Origin: Acidobacteriota bacterium
Lineage (GTDB): Bacteria > Acidobacteriota > Terriglobia > Acidiferrales > UBA7541
Length of the DNA stretch: 64,000 bases
Direction: 5' to 3'
Assembly: GCA_021788095.1 (NCBI GenBank)
Contig: JAJYLB010000004.1
Location: 86,049 to 150,048 of the forward strand
The position numbers were made by a program, and so were the translations under genes. Under the pieces are notes generated by a model. The model saw only the letters and a program-made list of their open reading frames with translations, did not search any database and was not told where the DNA came from. Shown here one piece after another: positions 40,002-48,873 of this stretch (its first letter is position 1; each line of letters starts with the position of its first letter).

Positions 40002-42820
40002 TGCGATAAAGCCCGGAGGAGGGTATCGAGAACTCGATCGAGATTTTCCCCCACGTCTTCCGCAAGAAAGCGGAGCACTCGGTAGCCGTGCTCCTGCAAT
40101 AACGCATCCTTACGTCGGTCTCGCCTATAAGCTTCCGCGTCGCCCAGATGCTGGCTTCCATCCAACTCGACGGCGATCCGGGGCTGCTCGCAAAGCAGAT
40201 CCACTTCCATGCGACCCCAGCCGTCGAAAGGGATCGGCAACTCGGCGTTCAAACGGAACCTTCCGGCTGTTTTCCCCAACGTTTCCAGCCGGCGGAAGAA
40301 AAATGCTTCTGTGGCGCTTCGGGCCCGTTCGGCGCCTTCGGCACTGGGTGGCGGGCTCACGGTTGCATGGACAAATAAGTGTGCCAGGGGAGAGTCCACC
40401 CCATCGCGCACTAGACGGCGGACGCTGGCGGCGAATCGGTTTTTCCACTCCGGCTCGACGGGGAGTGGCACCTCGGCTGGCCAACCTGGGACCGCGCTGC
40501 CCGGAAGCTGAATCGCGTATCCGATCGTTTCGTATCCGCGACAGCGGCGGTCAAACATCCGCGCCAGCATCGGCACATTGAGATCGGCGTAATCGTAGAC
40601 GCGCACCTCTCGCTTGCCCTCGTAAAGACGGTGCAGCCTGCCCACGTATTGGGCGATGGTCCCATGCCAGGAAATGGGCAGCGTCAGAAACAACGTGTCA
40701 AGCGGCGCGTCGTCAAATCCCTCGCCCGCGTAACGGCCGGTGGCCAAAAGCAAGCGAGTTTCACCCGCAGGTATGGCGGCCAAGCGTGCCTGGACCGCTT
40801 CCACTTCTCTCTTGCGCATCCCTCCCCGCAATACAATCAGATGGCTTACCTCAGGTGCCAACTGCTTCGACAAGGCGTCCAGATGTTCGTTCCGTTCAGT
40901 GAGGACAAGCGGCGCATGCCCCTCGCGAAGGGCCTGCATCACGTCTTGGCAGATGAGCCGATTGCGCTCTTTGTCGGCAACCAATTCGTCATAGAGCTGG
41001 TGGAATTGGAACCGCATGTCGCTGTCGGCCGGTCGAATGGGACGAAAGTCCGTGGGACGAACCAGCACAGTATGTTCAAAAGGATGGGCCGCCGTCCCCT
41101 GCCTCGCGCTAACCCGAAACCGTACGGGACCGCACTGCATAAAGATAATGGGATGGTGACCATCTTTCCGCGTGACTGTTGCTGACAAGCCCGTTACAAA
41201 CGTTGCTTTCGCCTGCCGCACCACTTGCTCGAAACTCTGGGCCGAGAGATGATGGCATTCGTCAACGATCAAGTGCCCATAATCGCCGACCAGATCGGCC
41301 ACGGTTCCCTTTCGGATCAGGCTTTGGATCACTGCCACGTCCAACAGGCCAGTCGACTTCTTGCGGCCGCCGCCGATACGTCCGATCGAAGTTGCCGGCA
41401 TTCCCAGGAAAGCAGACAGCCGCTCGATCCATTGCTGTTGCAATTGCCGCCGATGCACCAAGACGAGCGTGTTGACGCCCCGATGGGCGATCAACCACGC
41501 GGCCACCACGGTCTTTCCAAAGGCCGTGGTTGCAGCCAGCACTCCCGTTTCGTGAGCAAGCAAGTCCTGGGCAGCCGCCCGTTGCTCGGGCCGCAGCTCG
41601 CCCTGGAACGTCGCGTTCAGCGCCCGTCCACGGTTGCGTTCATCGTGGATCGCCGGCTTGATTTTCAGATCGGACAGAACTTGAAGCAGATCAGGCAAAC
41701 AGCCGCGCGGCAATCCTATGTGGTGGGGAAAATCCTCCGCGCAGGCAATGATCCGGGGCTTATCGTAGGTCGGAAGCCGCATGGCCTGCGCCTTGTAAAA
41801 CTCGGGGTTCTGAAACGCGGCCAGCCGGATCAGACGGTTGCGCAGGCCAGGCGGCAACGGCTCCTTCGGGATGTAGATCTGATTGCCCAATGTGAGTTCC
41901 AAGGTTTCAGGCAGAGGACCAGGGATCGGTGCTTCTCTCCGCTGGCGGGAGGGCGGGGCCATCCACGGCGCCGCCTCATCTTCCTCGGTGTCCAGTGCCA
42001 CTCCGGCCCCGATAATCCGCCCTTTGTCTTCGGCGAGACGGACCACCTCCTGAACTTCTTGCGAGCCCATCTTGCGAATGGAAGACAAAAATCCCCATTG
42101 GTCAGGATACGGATTAAATCGCTCGTCCAGGAAAACGCTATTCCCCAACTCCCGCGGCCGTTTCTGTAGGGGCAAAGCGATCAAGTTTCCAAAGCCGCCC
42201 TGAGGTAGAGTGTCTTGATTGGGAAAGAATCGGTCGTAGGAATCCAGGCCAACCTCGGGACGGCGTTCCATGGTCTCCGTCAAAATGTGCGCCCCTAATT
42301 TGCGCGCCAGCACGGCGGGAGTGGCAGAGCTAAAGAAGAACCAGACGTGAGCGCCATTGCCCGAACGAGATCGCTCCAAAGCCGCCGGCAGGTTCATTTG
42401 ACGGCAAGTTTCCAGAAAGGCACCAGCATCGTCTTGCCATGCAGCTTTATCGAAATCGGCGGCCAGGAAGAAACAGGTCTCATCCCTGAGCATCGGATAA
42501 ATGCCCATGACGAAACCACGGCCTTGATCATCCTGACCCGATAAGTGCCAGCGAAATACCCCGTCGGTCACGGGAAGAAAGCGTTGGTGCGGGCATTCCG
42601 AACATTTGATCCTCGGTTTTTCGCAGATTCCGCGAACCCACTCATTGGCACACGCGGGTGAATAGCCCGCGCGACCCGTCTTGCGGCTCTCGAATCGCTG
42701 GGGATAGACATCCTCACGTCCTCGAAACAGGGAACGGAATGAAGCAATCTTGGCCTCAACAGAAGAATGCTGATTCACGCTGGCTTGCAGCGGGGCGGCG
42801 GATTCGATCCTTATTGCCAC
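39983..42820 (-). CDS. TOTE-type primase, superfamily 2 helicase and Vsr-like nuclease in one protein
   Basis: The 945-aa protein has three parts. Residues about 25-260 match the archaeo-eukaryotic primase domain of TOTE conflict systems: a Cys cluster (C57, C66, C73, C76), the metal-binding D-x-D in AADFDKAAW (122-124) and the S-G-N-G-A-H-V-W motif (His158). Residues about 410-750 are a helicase: ATTAFGKT (Walker A, about 430), DECHH (about 518), SATVTRKDG and QYVGRLHR. The C-terminal 100 residues are a Vsr/DUF559-like endonuclease (MEVDLLCEQPRIAVELDGSQH, about 868-890). TOTE modules are proposed defences against invasive DNA. The start is a GTG at 42820 without a clear Shine-Dalgarno. Confidence 0.85.
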   Translation of the reverse strand: MAIRIESAAPLQASVNQHSSVEAKIASFRSLFRGREDVYPQRFESRKTGRAGYSPACANEWVRGICEKPRIKCSECPHQRFLPVTDGVFRWHLSGQDDQGRGFVMGIYPMLRDETCFFLAADFDKAAWQDDAGAFLETCRQMNLPAALERSRSGNGAHVWFFFSSATPAVLARKLGAHILTETMERRPEVGLDSYDRFFPNQDTLPQGGFGNLIALPLQKRPRELGNSVFLDERFNPYPDQWGFLSSIRKMGSQEVQEVVRLAEDKGRIIGAGVALDTEEDEAAPWMAPPSRQRREAPIPGPLPETLELTLGNQIYIPKEPLPPGLRNRLIRLAAFQNPEFYKAQAMRLPTYDKPRIIACAEDFPHHIGLPRGCLPDLLQVLSDLKIKPAIHDERNRGRALNATFQGELRPEQRAAAQDLLAHETGVLAATTAFGKTVVAAWLIAHRGVNTLVLVHRRQLQQQWIERLSAFLGMPATSIGRIGGGRKKSTGLLDVAVIQSLIRKGTVADLVGDYGHLIVDECHHLSAQSFEQVVRQAKATFVTGLSATVTRKDGHHPIIFMQCGPVRFRVSARQGTAAHPFEHTVLVRPTDFRPIRPADSDMRFQFHQLYDELVADKERNRLICQDVMQALREGHAPLVLTERNEHLDALSKQLAPEVSHLIVLRGGMRKREVEAVQARLAAIPAGETRLLLATGRYAGEGFDDAPLDTLFLTLPISWHGTIAQYVGRLHRLYEGKREVRVYDYADLNVPMLARMFDRRCRGYETIGYAIQLPGSAVPGWPAEVPLPVEPEWKNRFAASVRRLVRDGVDSPLAHLFVHATVSPPPSAEGAERARSATEAFFFRRLETLGKTAGRFRLNAELPIPFDGWGRMEVDLLCEQPRIAVELDGSQHLGDAEAYRRDRRKDALLQEHGYRVLRFLAEDVGENLDRVLDTLLRALSHQSMAS

Positions 42821-43365
42821 CGCCCCATTTTACGCCTCGCACACCGGATGATGAGTTTCCCACCCGGGCCAAGCCCCTGGAGCAACATCCGACACCCGGC
42901 AGCCCCTTGTAGCCCCCCGGTATTTCTCTTGGCGGCGACGATAGACAGGAAGAAATAGCTCTCGACTCTGCGTTCAGAAGCTATGAGAGTCCGAGCTTCC
43001 TTATATGTGAGCGGCCTGACACATAGGTGAAAAGGATGGCGGAGAGGGGGGGATTCGGGACCCCTATCGCACGGTATCTTTCTCACAACAAAAGAATTGC
43101 CCGTAATTAGCTGGCTTCAGGCACCTTAACCGAGTGTCCATTGAGTCTACCCGGTTCTCTAAAGTCTCTCGCGTGCCATCTGGAAACCGACACCAAATAG
43201 ACACCAAACGGCAGGCATCGAAGTTGCGTTCACCCCGGTGGCAACCGTGAAGCCGGCCAAAAGGCTTGCCAAGGAGGACGAGGCACTGCAGGAAATTTAT
43301 GAACTCGATCGTCCAACAAATGGGCGAATGCTTGGAGAGGCCAAATTGCTACTGGACATCAGCGC
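42821..43365. other. Intergenic junction region with an island-end signature
   Basis: No supported protein gene. The segment lies between the TOTE-type gene and the HTH gene and holds a tRNA-Ser 3'-end remnant (43037-43057). About 130 bp on is a tandem repeat GACACCAAA-TA-GACACCAAA (43191-43210 approximately). An ORF opening at 43238 on the plus strand overlaps the HTH gene and is not family-like. Confidence 0.5.
43037..43057 (-). other. tRNA-Ser 3'-end remnant, probable att site of a genomic island
   Basis: On the minus strand the sequence CGAATCCCCCCCTCTCCGCCA reads exactly like the T-loop, T-stem, acceptor stem and CCA end of a bacterial tRNA-Ser. The rest of a tRNA does not follow. A partial tRNA 3' end is the usual scar at the far end of an integrated island. 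By orientation the island would extend to higher coordinates and the intact tRNA would lie beyond its right end, next to the integrase at 62821-63903. Confidence 0.55.
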
Positions 43366-44124
43366 TCATGAATTCGTGTTTGGCGTCTCTTCGCGTGCCT
43401 CGTCATCATCGCCGATTTCCACGCGGCGAGAAGTCTTCGCTTCGCGCAGCTCGCGGCCTCTCAGCAGCACCAGATCCAGGAACCAAGTCTGGTCCACTTT
43501 GCCCAGGTTGATCTCTTCGGGGTGGGTCCTGAGGAAGGCCAGGACATCTTTTTCACGGATGCGGTGGATGTCGTTGCCGTTCCCGTCGTGCCGGCGAGTG
43601 CCCTGAAGGCGGTCGCGGAGCCAACCGTTCTTTATCCATCCGGCGATCTTGTGGTGGTCCTCGCCTAAACACAGCTCGACGTCCCGTATTGTGTAGCCTT
43701 CTCCCACGCGCCGGGAGGTGCCCATGCGCTTCAGCTTGTTGACGACGGAGCTTTCTGGGCGATGCAATCGCCTGGCAATAGTCGCGGTCGAGACGCGGCC
43801 CACCAGTCTCTCCAGGAGTTCCATTTCCGCAGCTGTCCAGGGCCTGCGGTCCATGTGCATCGTGAGGCCTAGGCGTGCGGCTTGGCGCTTGATGTACCAG
43901 CGCGGCAAGCCGGTTTCGCGCACCATCCAATTGAGTACCCGAAATCTTCTGTTCAGCCCCCCGTGATACTGCGTTCTTAAATACGCATCCCACTCTGGAT
44001 CCCACAGGTGCTTGGCTTGCACCTGTCGCAGGCTTCTGGCCTGGCACTCTAACCCGTTCGATTCGAGGGACGGCCCGCCACACGAGTGCAATCCTCCGCC
44101 CCGCAAACTACAGCGGTCGCGCAT
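43366..44124 (-). CDS. Helix-turn-helix DNA-binding protein, function unknown
   Basis: The 252-aa protein carries a Myb/SANT or GcrA-like helix-turn-helix (PWTAAEMELLERLVGRVST and ATIARRLHRPESSVVNKLKR, about residues 95-133). A second DNA-binding-like segment follows (YTIRDVELCLGEDHHKIAGW), MerR-like in pattern. The C-terminal tail is charged. I do not recognise a named family. It starts at the ATG at 44124 and is divergent from the NO VEIN-like gene, so it could regulate it. Its position just inside the putative island end suggests a mobile-element origin. Confidence 0.6.
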   Translation of the reverse strand: MRDRCSLRGGGLHSCGGPSLESNGLECQARSLRQVQAKHLWDPEWDAYLRTQYHGGLNRRFRVLNWMVRETGLPRWYIKRQAARLGLTMHMDRRPWTAAEMELLERLVGRVSTATIARRLHRPESSVVNKLKRMGTSRRVGEGYTIRDVELCLGEDHHKIAGWIKNGWLRDRLQGTRRHDGNGNDIHRIREKDVLAFLRTHPEEINLGKVDQTWFLDLVLLRGRELREAKTSRRVEIGDDDEAREETPNTNS

Positions 44125-44414
44125 AGCAGGCTTCCTCCGAATTGGATATTCATTTGGTCTGAGATGGGTTTAAGAAGCGCAGCTCCGGACAAGTTTTCAA
44201 CTGGGCTACAGAGGTCGCCCCCTTCGCAGCATCAAACCCTTCAGATTGAAACAGCACTCACCAGGTGATAAAAAGACTGTTTCGTGATGGCCTAGAGAGA
44301 TGGACGTTAAGCTCGCGGGGCGCACCAAGCTCTGGTCTTCTCACTGGCAGAGCGGCGTCTTTCGGCCCTCGTCCACATCGATGGGCACACGGCAGGGAGG
44401 AGTTCGAGACCCAA

Positions 44415-47400
44415 ATGGGCTTTAGAGAAGAGTTTGACAGCATCGCTCAAAGAGAGGCTCGAGGTGCGGCCGCTAGGAATATTTTCAACGAGGTTGAGGA
44501 TTGGCGTGGAACGAAGAGAGCAGTCGCGAGCAAGCGTTGGATCTGGGAGCTCCTCCAGAATGCCAAAGACTGCGCGAGGGGCAGGCCATTCACATTCGCC
44601 CTCGCCCTCAAGCAAAACGCGCTCGTGGTTCGGCACGACGCTGGCCCGTTCACCCTTCGAGACATTGTTGCCCTGGTGGAAGGCGATTCCTCAAAGCATC
44701 GCCGTGCAGAGGACACAACGGGAAGATTCGGCAAAGGCTTTCTTGTGTCGCACGTCGTCTCTACTGACGTGCAGGTCCGCGGCATCCTGGCTGACGAAAA
44801 GAAGGGCAAATTCTCCTTTACATTCCGGTTGCGCCGCTACGGCTCGGAAGGTGAGATAAGGCACAATATCGAGAAATGCCGCGATGATCTTGATAATGCT
44901 ACTCTCCATCCCGCCGATGACAGTTCAACCGAGTTCATCTACTACCTCACGCCTGGCGAGGAGACGCAGTCATGTATAGATGACGCAGTGGTGGGGCTAA
45001 GAAATCATGCACCTTACCTCTTCTCTTTCATGCCGGAGCTCCAAAGCCTGACGGTTGAGCTGCGGAGTGAGCCCCCGCTGGTCTTCGCCACAGCTGCGCG
45101 CCAGCGGCTCGACGCAGGGAATCTGCCTGCAACAGTCGAAAAAGTTTCGGTTTGCGAACCCGGCGGCACGCGAACCGTGCTCCTCTTCACGCAGGCGAGT
45201 GCTCCACACGGTGCCCAGCCGCAGGTCGCATTCCGCTTGGATGCTGACGGTCGCATTGTAACCCCATCAGTAGTGGCGCGAGTTTTTCAGGCTCTGCCGC
45301 TCCATGGGACAGCCGAGTTCGACATCCCAGTTGTGTTGAATCTGCCTAGTTCTTGTGATGTAGACTCTGATCGCGCTTTTCCCAATATCAGCAAGGCCGA
45401 TACGCAAAGGGCGATTCACAACGCCCTCATGCTCCTGCCCGCAATAGTTGACTGGGGCGTGCGTGAGCAGATGCGCGGTTTACATCTTCTGGCCGAGTTC
45501 GGGATTTCTCACCAGATGAAGAGAGAACCGCGGAGTGCCAGCGTTTGGGAAGAGTCGATTTCCGAGGTCGTGAACGCACTGTCCAGGTGTAGGCTCGTGG
45601 AGTGCGGAACCGGATTTCGCCGAATTGAGGACGTGTCTTTCCCAGATGTCATGTGGTTGGAGGACGTCCAAGAGGACAACTTCCTACTTCTGGCCTTGCA
45701 GCGGCTTCTATCGAGCCATGGCGATAGCGTTCCAAACGCTGACGTCGTCGAGGAATGGGCAGGCATCCTCAAGAAATGGAGGACGATTCAAGGCGTTCCA
45801 GTCAAGGGTCGTATCGGACTCGGTTACCTTTTCTCGGAATTGCAGGATGCTGAATCGCTCTCCAGCTTTCGCCGACGGCGTCCGATTTTCGGTAGTGAAG
45901 ATGCCGCCCTTGCTTATCTCTCGGATTTGTTTCAAGTGGCAGCGGAATACTGCAACAGACATAAGATCAGCGCCCCTGCTGCCCTAAAGACCGCCCCTGT
46001 AGTCCTCACCCAGAGCGGCAAGTTCCGGGAGGGTCGGGTCCTCAACCTAGATGGTGGAATTGATCCTGTTTTGAAGGACATCTCTCAGCAGCTTGGACTC
46101 AACTTCAGGGAGAAGCTTGTCCACTTGGGGTTGACCCGGTCCAGTGGGTACAGGCTCATTTCTCAACTGTGCGGTGAAAACACATTCGTCACCGAGAATG
46201 CAGTTGGAGCGCTGGTCACCGATATTGAAGGCCGCTTTTCGTCGGGTCGCACGAAGGGGCCTGATGGCCAGGTTCTGGAGACGGCAGCAGTATTACTTCT
46301 CGCCTGGCTGGCCGCTCATCCATATGCCGCACCTGCCGAGCTTCGGTCATTTCCTCTGTTGTGCGCCGATGGTAAGCTGCACGCCGTAAATGAATACCAC
46401 GATATCTTTATTGCTCCTGCCGCACTGTTGTCTGAAGAAGACCGCAATTGGATTGATCTCTTCCCAGACAGTGTTCGCCTCTCTGATCAATACGCGCACC
46501 GCTGCGAAGCGCTGCAGACTCCGGCCCCCATGCTTGCCACATTTCTCGCGAAGCAGTTCCTCGCCAGCGCGTCTATCCTCATCGAGCGTGAATTGAACTC
46601 TGAAGCGGAGCATTTTCCCGAGATGTACAGGGACACGGCCCTCTCTGGCCATCGAGTTGAACGCGTCTCAGCTAGAGACATTGCCGGCTTTACCCGCCTG
46701 CTAAGTGAAACAGCGGGAGCCTCTTCGTCGGGGGATTGGGAAAAGGCTAAGCGAGTGCTATCGTTCATCCTCTCCTATGTAACTTCAAAGGATGATTCAT
46801 GGAAGTCTGCGATGCCAGCCATCTGCACGCGGAACCACGGCTGTACCGGTTCGGTTGAGCTCTTCCCATGTTCTTGGCTGGCCAGAGCCAAACATTCTCA
46901 CTGGGTCCCGAGCTTTGAGAAGGAAGGCCCATGTGAGCCCCTCTCCAGGCGAAACATCAACGAACTGTGGCAACGCCTCCCATCGCAGGATTCCCAGTCG
47001 GCGCAGGCGCGCGACTTCTTAGCATTGCATTTTGGCGTCGACCGCCTTGAGATGGCGATTCGTGCCAGCGCTGGGGACGACATACAAAGAAAGGCGGAAC
47101 TCCGGGAACAACTGGCCGCCGTCGTGGACATGGGAGTTGATCCCCAGGAACTTTCCGAATTCGTCGGTCGTCGCCGGACACTGAAGGAAATCAATTCCCG
47201 AAATGGGCGGCTGGGACGAATCGTTGAAACACTTGTCGCCCAAGCGTTCGAGCTGGAGGGCTTCGAGGTTCGGCGCACGGGTATCGGCAGCGATTTCCTA
47301 GTTCGCCTAGCCGATGCCAAGGACCTTGAATGGGACAAGCAGGACATTGGGGAGCTGAGGTTCAGCGCCGCATATCACGGAGTGCCTGTTGAGTTCCTAG

Positions 47401-47813
47401 TCGAGGTGAAGGCAACTCGGGGCGATGCGGTGCGTATGAGTTGGCGTCAGGCAGAGGCGGCCGCCAATAACCTCAAGACCTATGTGTTGTGCGTGGTCGA
47501 TTTCGAGGCACACCAAGACCTCTTCGACCAAGTATTGCAGGAAGACGCCGCCACCTGCAGCTGCATTGCCCCGTGCATGGGCCTAGTGCCGACCATCGGG
47601 GAGAACCTAGCCGCGTCTGTGGAGAACCTCAATTCAGCGATGGAAACGCACGATCCCGGCGTCGAAGTTGAAAAGGGCGAGGAGATCAGGTTCCGGATCG
47701 CTAAACGACTTTGGCGAGAGGGAAGCAAGTTGTCGGACTGGGCGGCGGCCGTGAAGGATGCCATTGCAAGTGAACAGGCAGGAGGCAGGGAAGATTCAGC
47801 TCGAGATTATTGA
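44415..47813 (+). CDS. GHKL ATPase protein with C-terminal NOV_C (DUF3883) domain, NO VEIN-like
   Basis: About 1132 aa. The N-terminus is a sacsin/Hsp90-type GHKL ATPase: WIWELLQNAKD (residues about 43-52, metal-binding Asn) and GRFGKGFLVSHVVS (about 98-111). A long middle region is unrecognised. The C-terminal 110 residues (about 929-1035) have a DUF3883/NOV_C pattern with nuclease-like residues: IGSDFLVRL, then FLVEVKATRG with E-x-K. Arabidopsis NO VEIN has the same ends. Bacterial versions occur in defence-rich islands, so an ATP-driven defence effector is my inference. The frame opens at a GTG at 44265; the ATG at 44415, after GGAGGAG, fits the domain better. Confidence 0.75.
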   Translation: MGFREEFDSIAQREARGAAARNIFNEVEDWRGTKRAVASKRWIWELLQNAKDCARGRPFTFALALKQNALVVRHDAGPFTLRDIVALVEGDSSKHRRAEDTTGRFGKGFLVSHVVSTDVQVRGILADEKKGKFSFTFRLRRYGSEGEIRHNIEKCRDDLDNATLHPADDSSTEFIYYLTPGEETQSCIDDAVVGLRNHAPYLFSFMPELQSLTVELRSEPPLVFATAARQRLDAGNLPATVEKVSVCEPGGTRTVLLFTQASAPHGAQPQVAFRLDADGRIVTPSVVARVFQALPLHGTAEFDIPVVLNLPSSCDVDSDRAFPNISKADTQRAIHNALMLLPAIVDWGVREQMRGLHLLAEFGISHQMKREPRSASVWEESISEVVNALSRCRLVECGTGFRRIEDVSFPDVMWLEDVQEDNFLLLALQRLLSSHGDSVPNADVVEEWAGILKKWRTIQGVPVKGRIGLGYLFSELQDAESLSSFRRRRPIFGSEDAALAYLSDLFQVAAEYCNRHKISAPAALKTAPVVLTQSGKFREGRVLNLDGGIDPVLKDISQQLGLNFREKLVHLGLTRSSGYRLISQLCGENTFVTENAVGALVTDIEGRFSSGRTKGPDGQVLETAAVLLLAWLAAHPYAAPAELRSFPLLCADGKLHAVNEYHDIFIAPAALLSEEDRNWIDLFPDSVRLSDQYAHRCEALQTPAPMLATFLAKQFLASASILIERELNSEAEHFPEMYRDTALSGHRVERVSARDIAGFTRLLSETAGASSSGDWEKAKRVLSFILSYVTSKDDSWKSAMPAICTRNHGCTGSVELFPCSWLARAKHSHWVPSFEKEGPCEPLSRRNINELWQRLPSQDSQSAQARDFLALHFGVDRLEMAIRASAGDDIQRKAELREQLAAVVDMGVDPQELSEFVGRRRTLKEINSRNGRLGRIVETLVAQAFELEGFEVRRTGIGSDFLVRLADAKDLEWDKQDIGELRFSAAYHGVPVEFLVEVKATRGDAVRMSWRQAEAAANNLKTYVLCVVDFEAHQDLFDQVLQEDAATCSCIAPCMGLVPTIGENLAASVENLNSAMETHDPGVEVEKGEEIRFRIAKRLWREGSKLSDWAAAVKDAIASEQAGGREDSARDY

Positions 47814-47840
47814 TGTTCATGGTACCGCTACGAAGTGAGC

Positions 47841-47873
47841 GGCAGGAGGCAATTGATGTGAGTGCCTCCTGCC
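47841..47873. terminator. Hairpin between convergent genes, probable terminator
   Basis: A perfect 11-bp stem, GGCAGGAGGCA (47841-47851) and TGCCTCCTGCC (47863-47873), with an 11-nt loop lies between the convergent NO VEIN-like gene and the DUF932 fragment. The U-tract is weak (CCCTTCT). The same 11-mer also occurs at 47777-47787 inside the end of the NO VEIN-like gene. Confidence 0.55.
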
Positions 47874-47920
47874 CCCTTCTGGCCGCGAAACCGGGAGGGC
47901 GCGGATGCGGTCTGAAGCTG

Positions 47921-48340
47921 TCAGTCCAAGCCAACAGTCGCCAACTCGAGGAAGGGTCCGAGTTTCGCTGTGGCCTTGAACTGCGGGATTGGGTCGAGTA
48001 CCTTGAATGCGCTCGTGAACGCATTTGAGAGACTCCAAGTCGTCCTCGGAGCGAACTCCTCAACCTGCGGACTGAAATACAGGTCGTGGACACGACGATC
48101 CAGGTGTCTGGGCACTTCCAATTCGCCCTGGACGAACGCCCTGTAGATCACCAACTTCGCGGCGTTGTCCGAGATGCGGGTTCCCTTCCAGGCTTCGACC
48201 TGCTTCCTCATCGGCTCGAAGTTCCTCTGCATGCGGTCGACGCCCACTGCGAGGATGTCGACGAGGCTCAGGTGCTTGGTATGTTTCGCCAAAACCGGAG
48301 TGAAGTCGCCGTAAAATGCCATGTTGCCGCAAACAATCAC
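47921..48340 (-). pseudogene. DUF932 protein, C-terminal half, separated by an insertion
   Basis: From 48340 the minus strand reads V-I-V-C-G-N-M-A-F-Y-G-D-F followed by KHTKHLSLVDILAVG, the middle of a DUF932 protein. A stop codon lies just upstream, inside the inserted element. The missing N-terminal half (ending LALTVGYR) is at 53553-53870 on the same strand. Joining the two across the element gives one DUF932 protein of about 244 aa. DUF932 proteins are common on plasmids, phages and islands. Whether this half is translated alone from the GTG at 48340 is unknown. Confidence 0.8.
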
Positions 48341-48341
48341 A

Positions 48342-48356
48342 CGGTATTATCTGCAG
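48342..48356. repeat. Left end of the RIT-like element: CGGTAT plus inverted TTATCTGCAG
   Basis: CGGTAT (48342-48347) is the candidate target duplication or crossover core. It shares its last T with TTATCTGCAG (48347-48356), which is repeated in inverted orientation near the right end. Confidence 0.65.
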
Positions 48357-48464
48357 GAGTTCATAATGTGCAGCAGAGGCACGCTAGAGGCATTTGGCCG
48401 GCGATTTGGCGTCGCATGCTTGAGATAATTCTTCGGCAGGCAGAAGTTGGCGGATGGAGACGAT

Positions 48465-48839
48465 GTGGCAAAGAGGCCGAAAGCCGAGCCCGAGCGCGAG
48501 AGACGCATCGAGATGGAAATCGTGGTCGATGCTTATGGTCAAGAAGAACGAGCGATGGGCTGGTACTACTATCTGGAAGACAAGCTCCGATTTCCCTTCG
48601 CGGCGACTTGCGTGAGGAAGCGGGCGGTGTCGCCGCTGCGCGTCGGCGAGAATATCCAGGTCATCGGCATGGCCCCAGAAGAAGAATGTGGGAAAGGGAT
48701 CTTTGTCAACATACGATGGGAGAGAGACAGCCTGGCAGTCCCATTGGCGCAACTGAACCTCGTGCCGAGGACCGATAAGGCCACGGCCCAAGCCGTGGGA
48801 GATTGGCACTACTGGGTTCGGATGGGATATGAGTTCTGA
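48465..48839 (+). CDS. Small calcium-binding-family protein (PF11535-like), passenger of the element
   Basis: About 124 aa, charged N-terminus then the signature IVVDAYGQEERAMGWYYYLEDK and FPFAA, typical of the short bacterial family annotated as calcium-binding protein. The C-terminus ends DWHYWVRMGYEF, also family-like. The GTG at 48465 gives the usual start (KRPKAEPERERRIEMEIVVDAYG) and follows GGAG; a TTG at 48447 and an ATG at 48513 are alternatives. No molecular function is established beyond the family name. It lies within the RIT-like element, convergent with the third recombinase, so it travels with it. Confidence 0.75.
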   Translation: MAKRPKAEPERERRIEMEIVVDAYGQEERAMGWYYYLEDKLRFPFAATCVRKRAVSPLRVGENIQVIGMAPEEECGKGIFVNIRWERDSLAVPLAQLNLVPRTDKATAQAVGDWHYWVRMGYEF

Positions 48840-48873
48840 CGAGTGTGCCTGGGCCAGGGGGATCTCAGGCCTC

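Noticed and set aside
43238..43606. Plus-strand ORF overlapping the HTH gene
   Set aside because: The last two thirds are antisense to the HTH gene and the first 40 residues match nothing known; possibly a remnant, not enough support.
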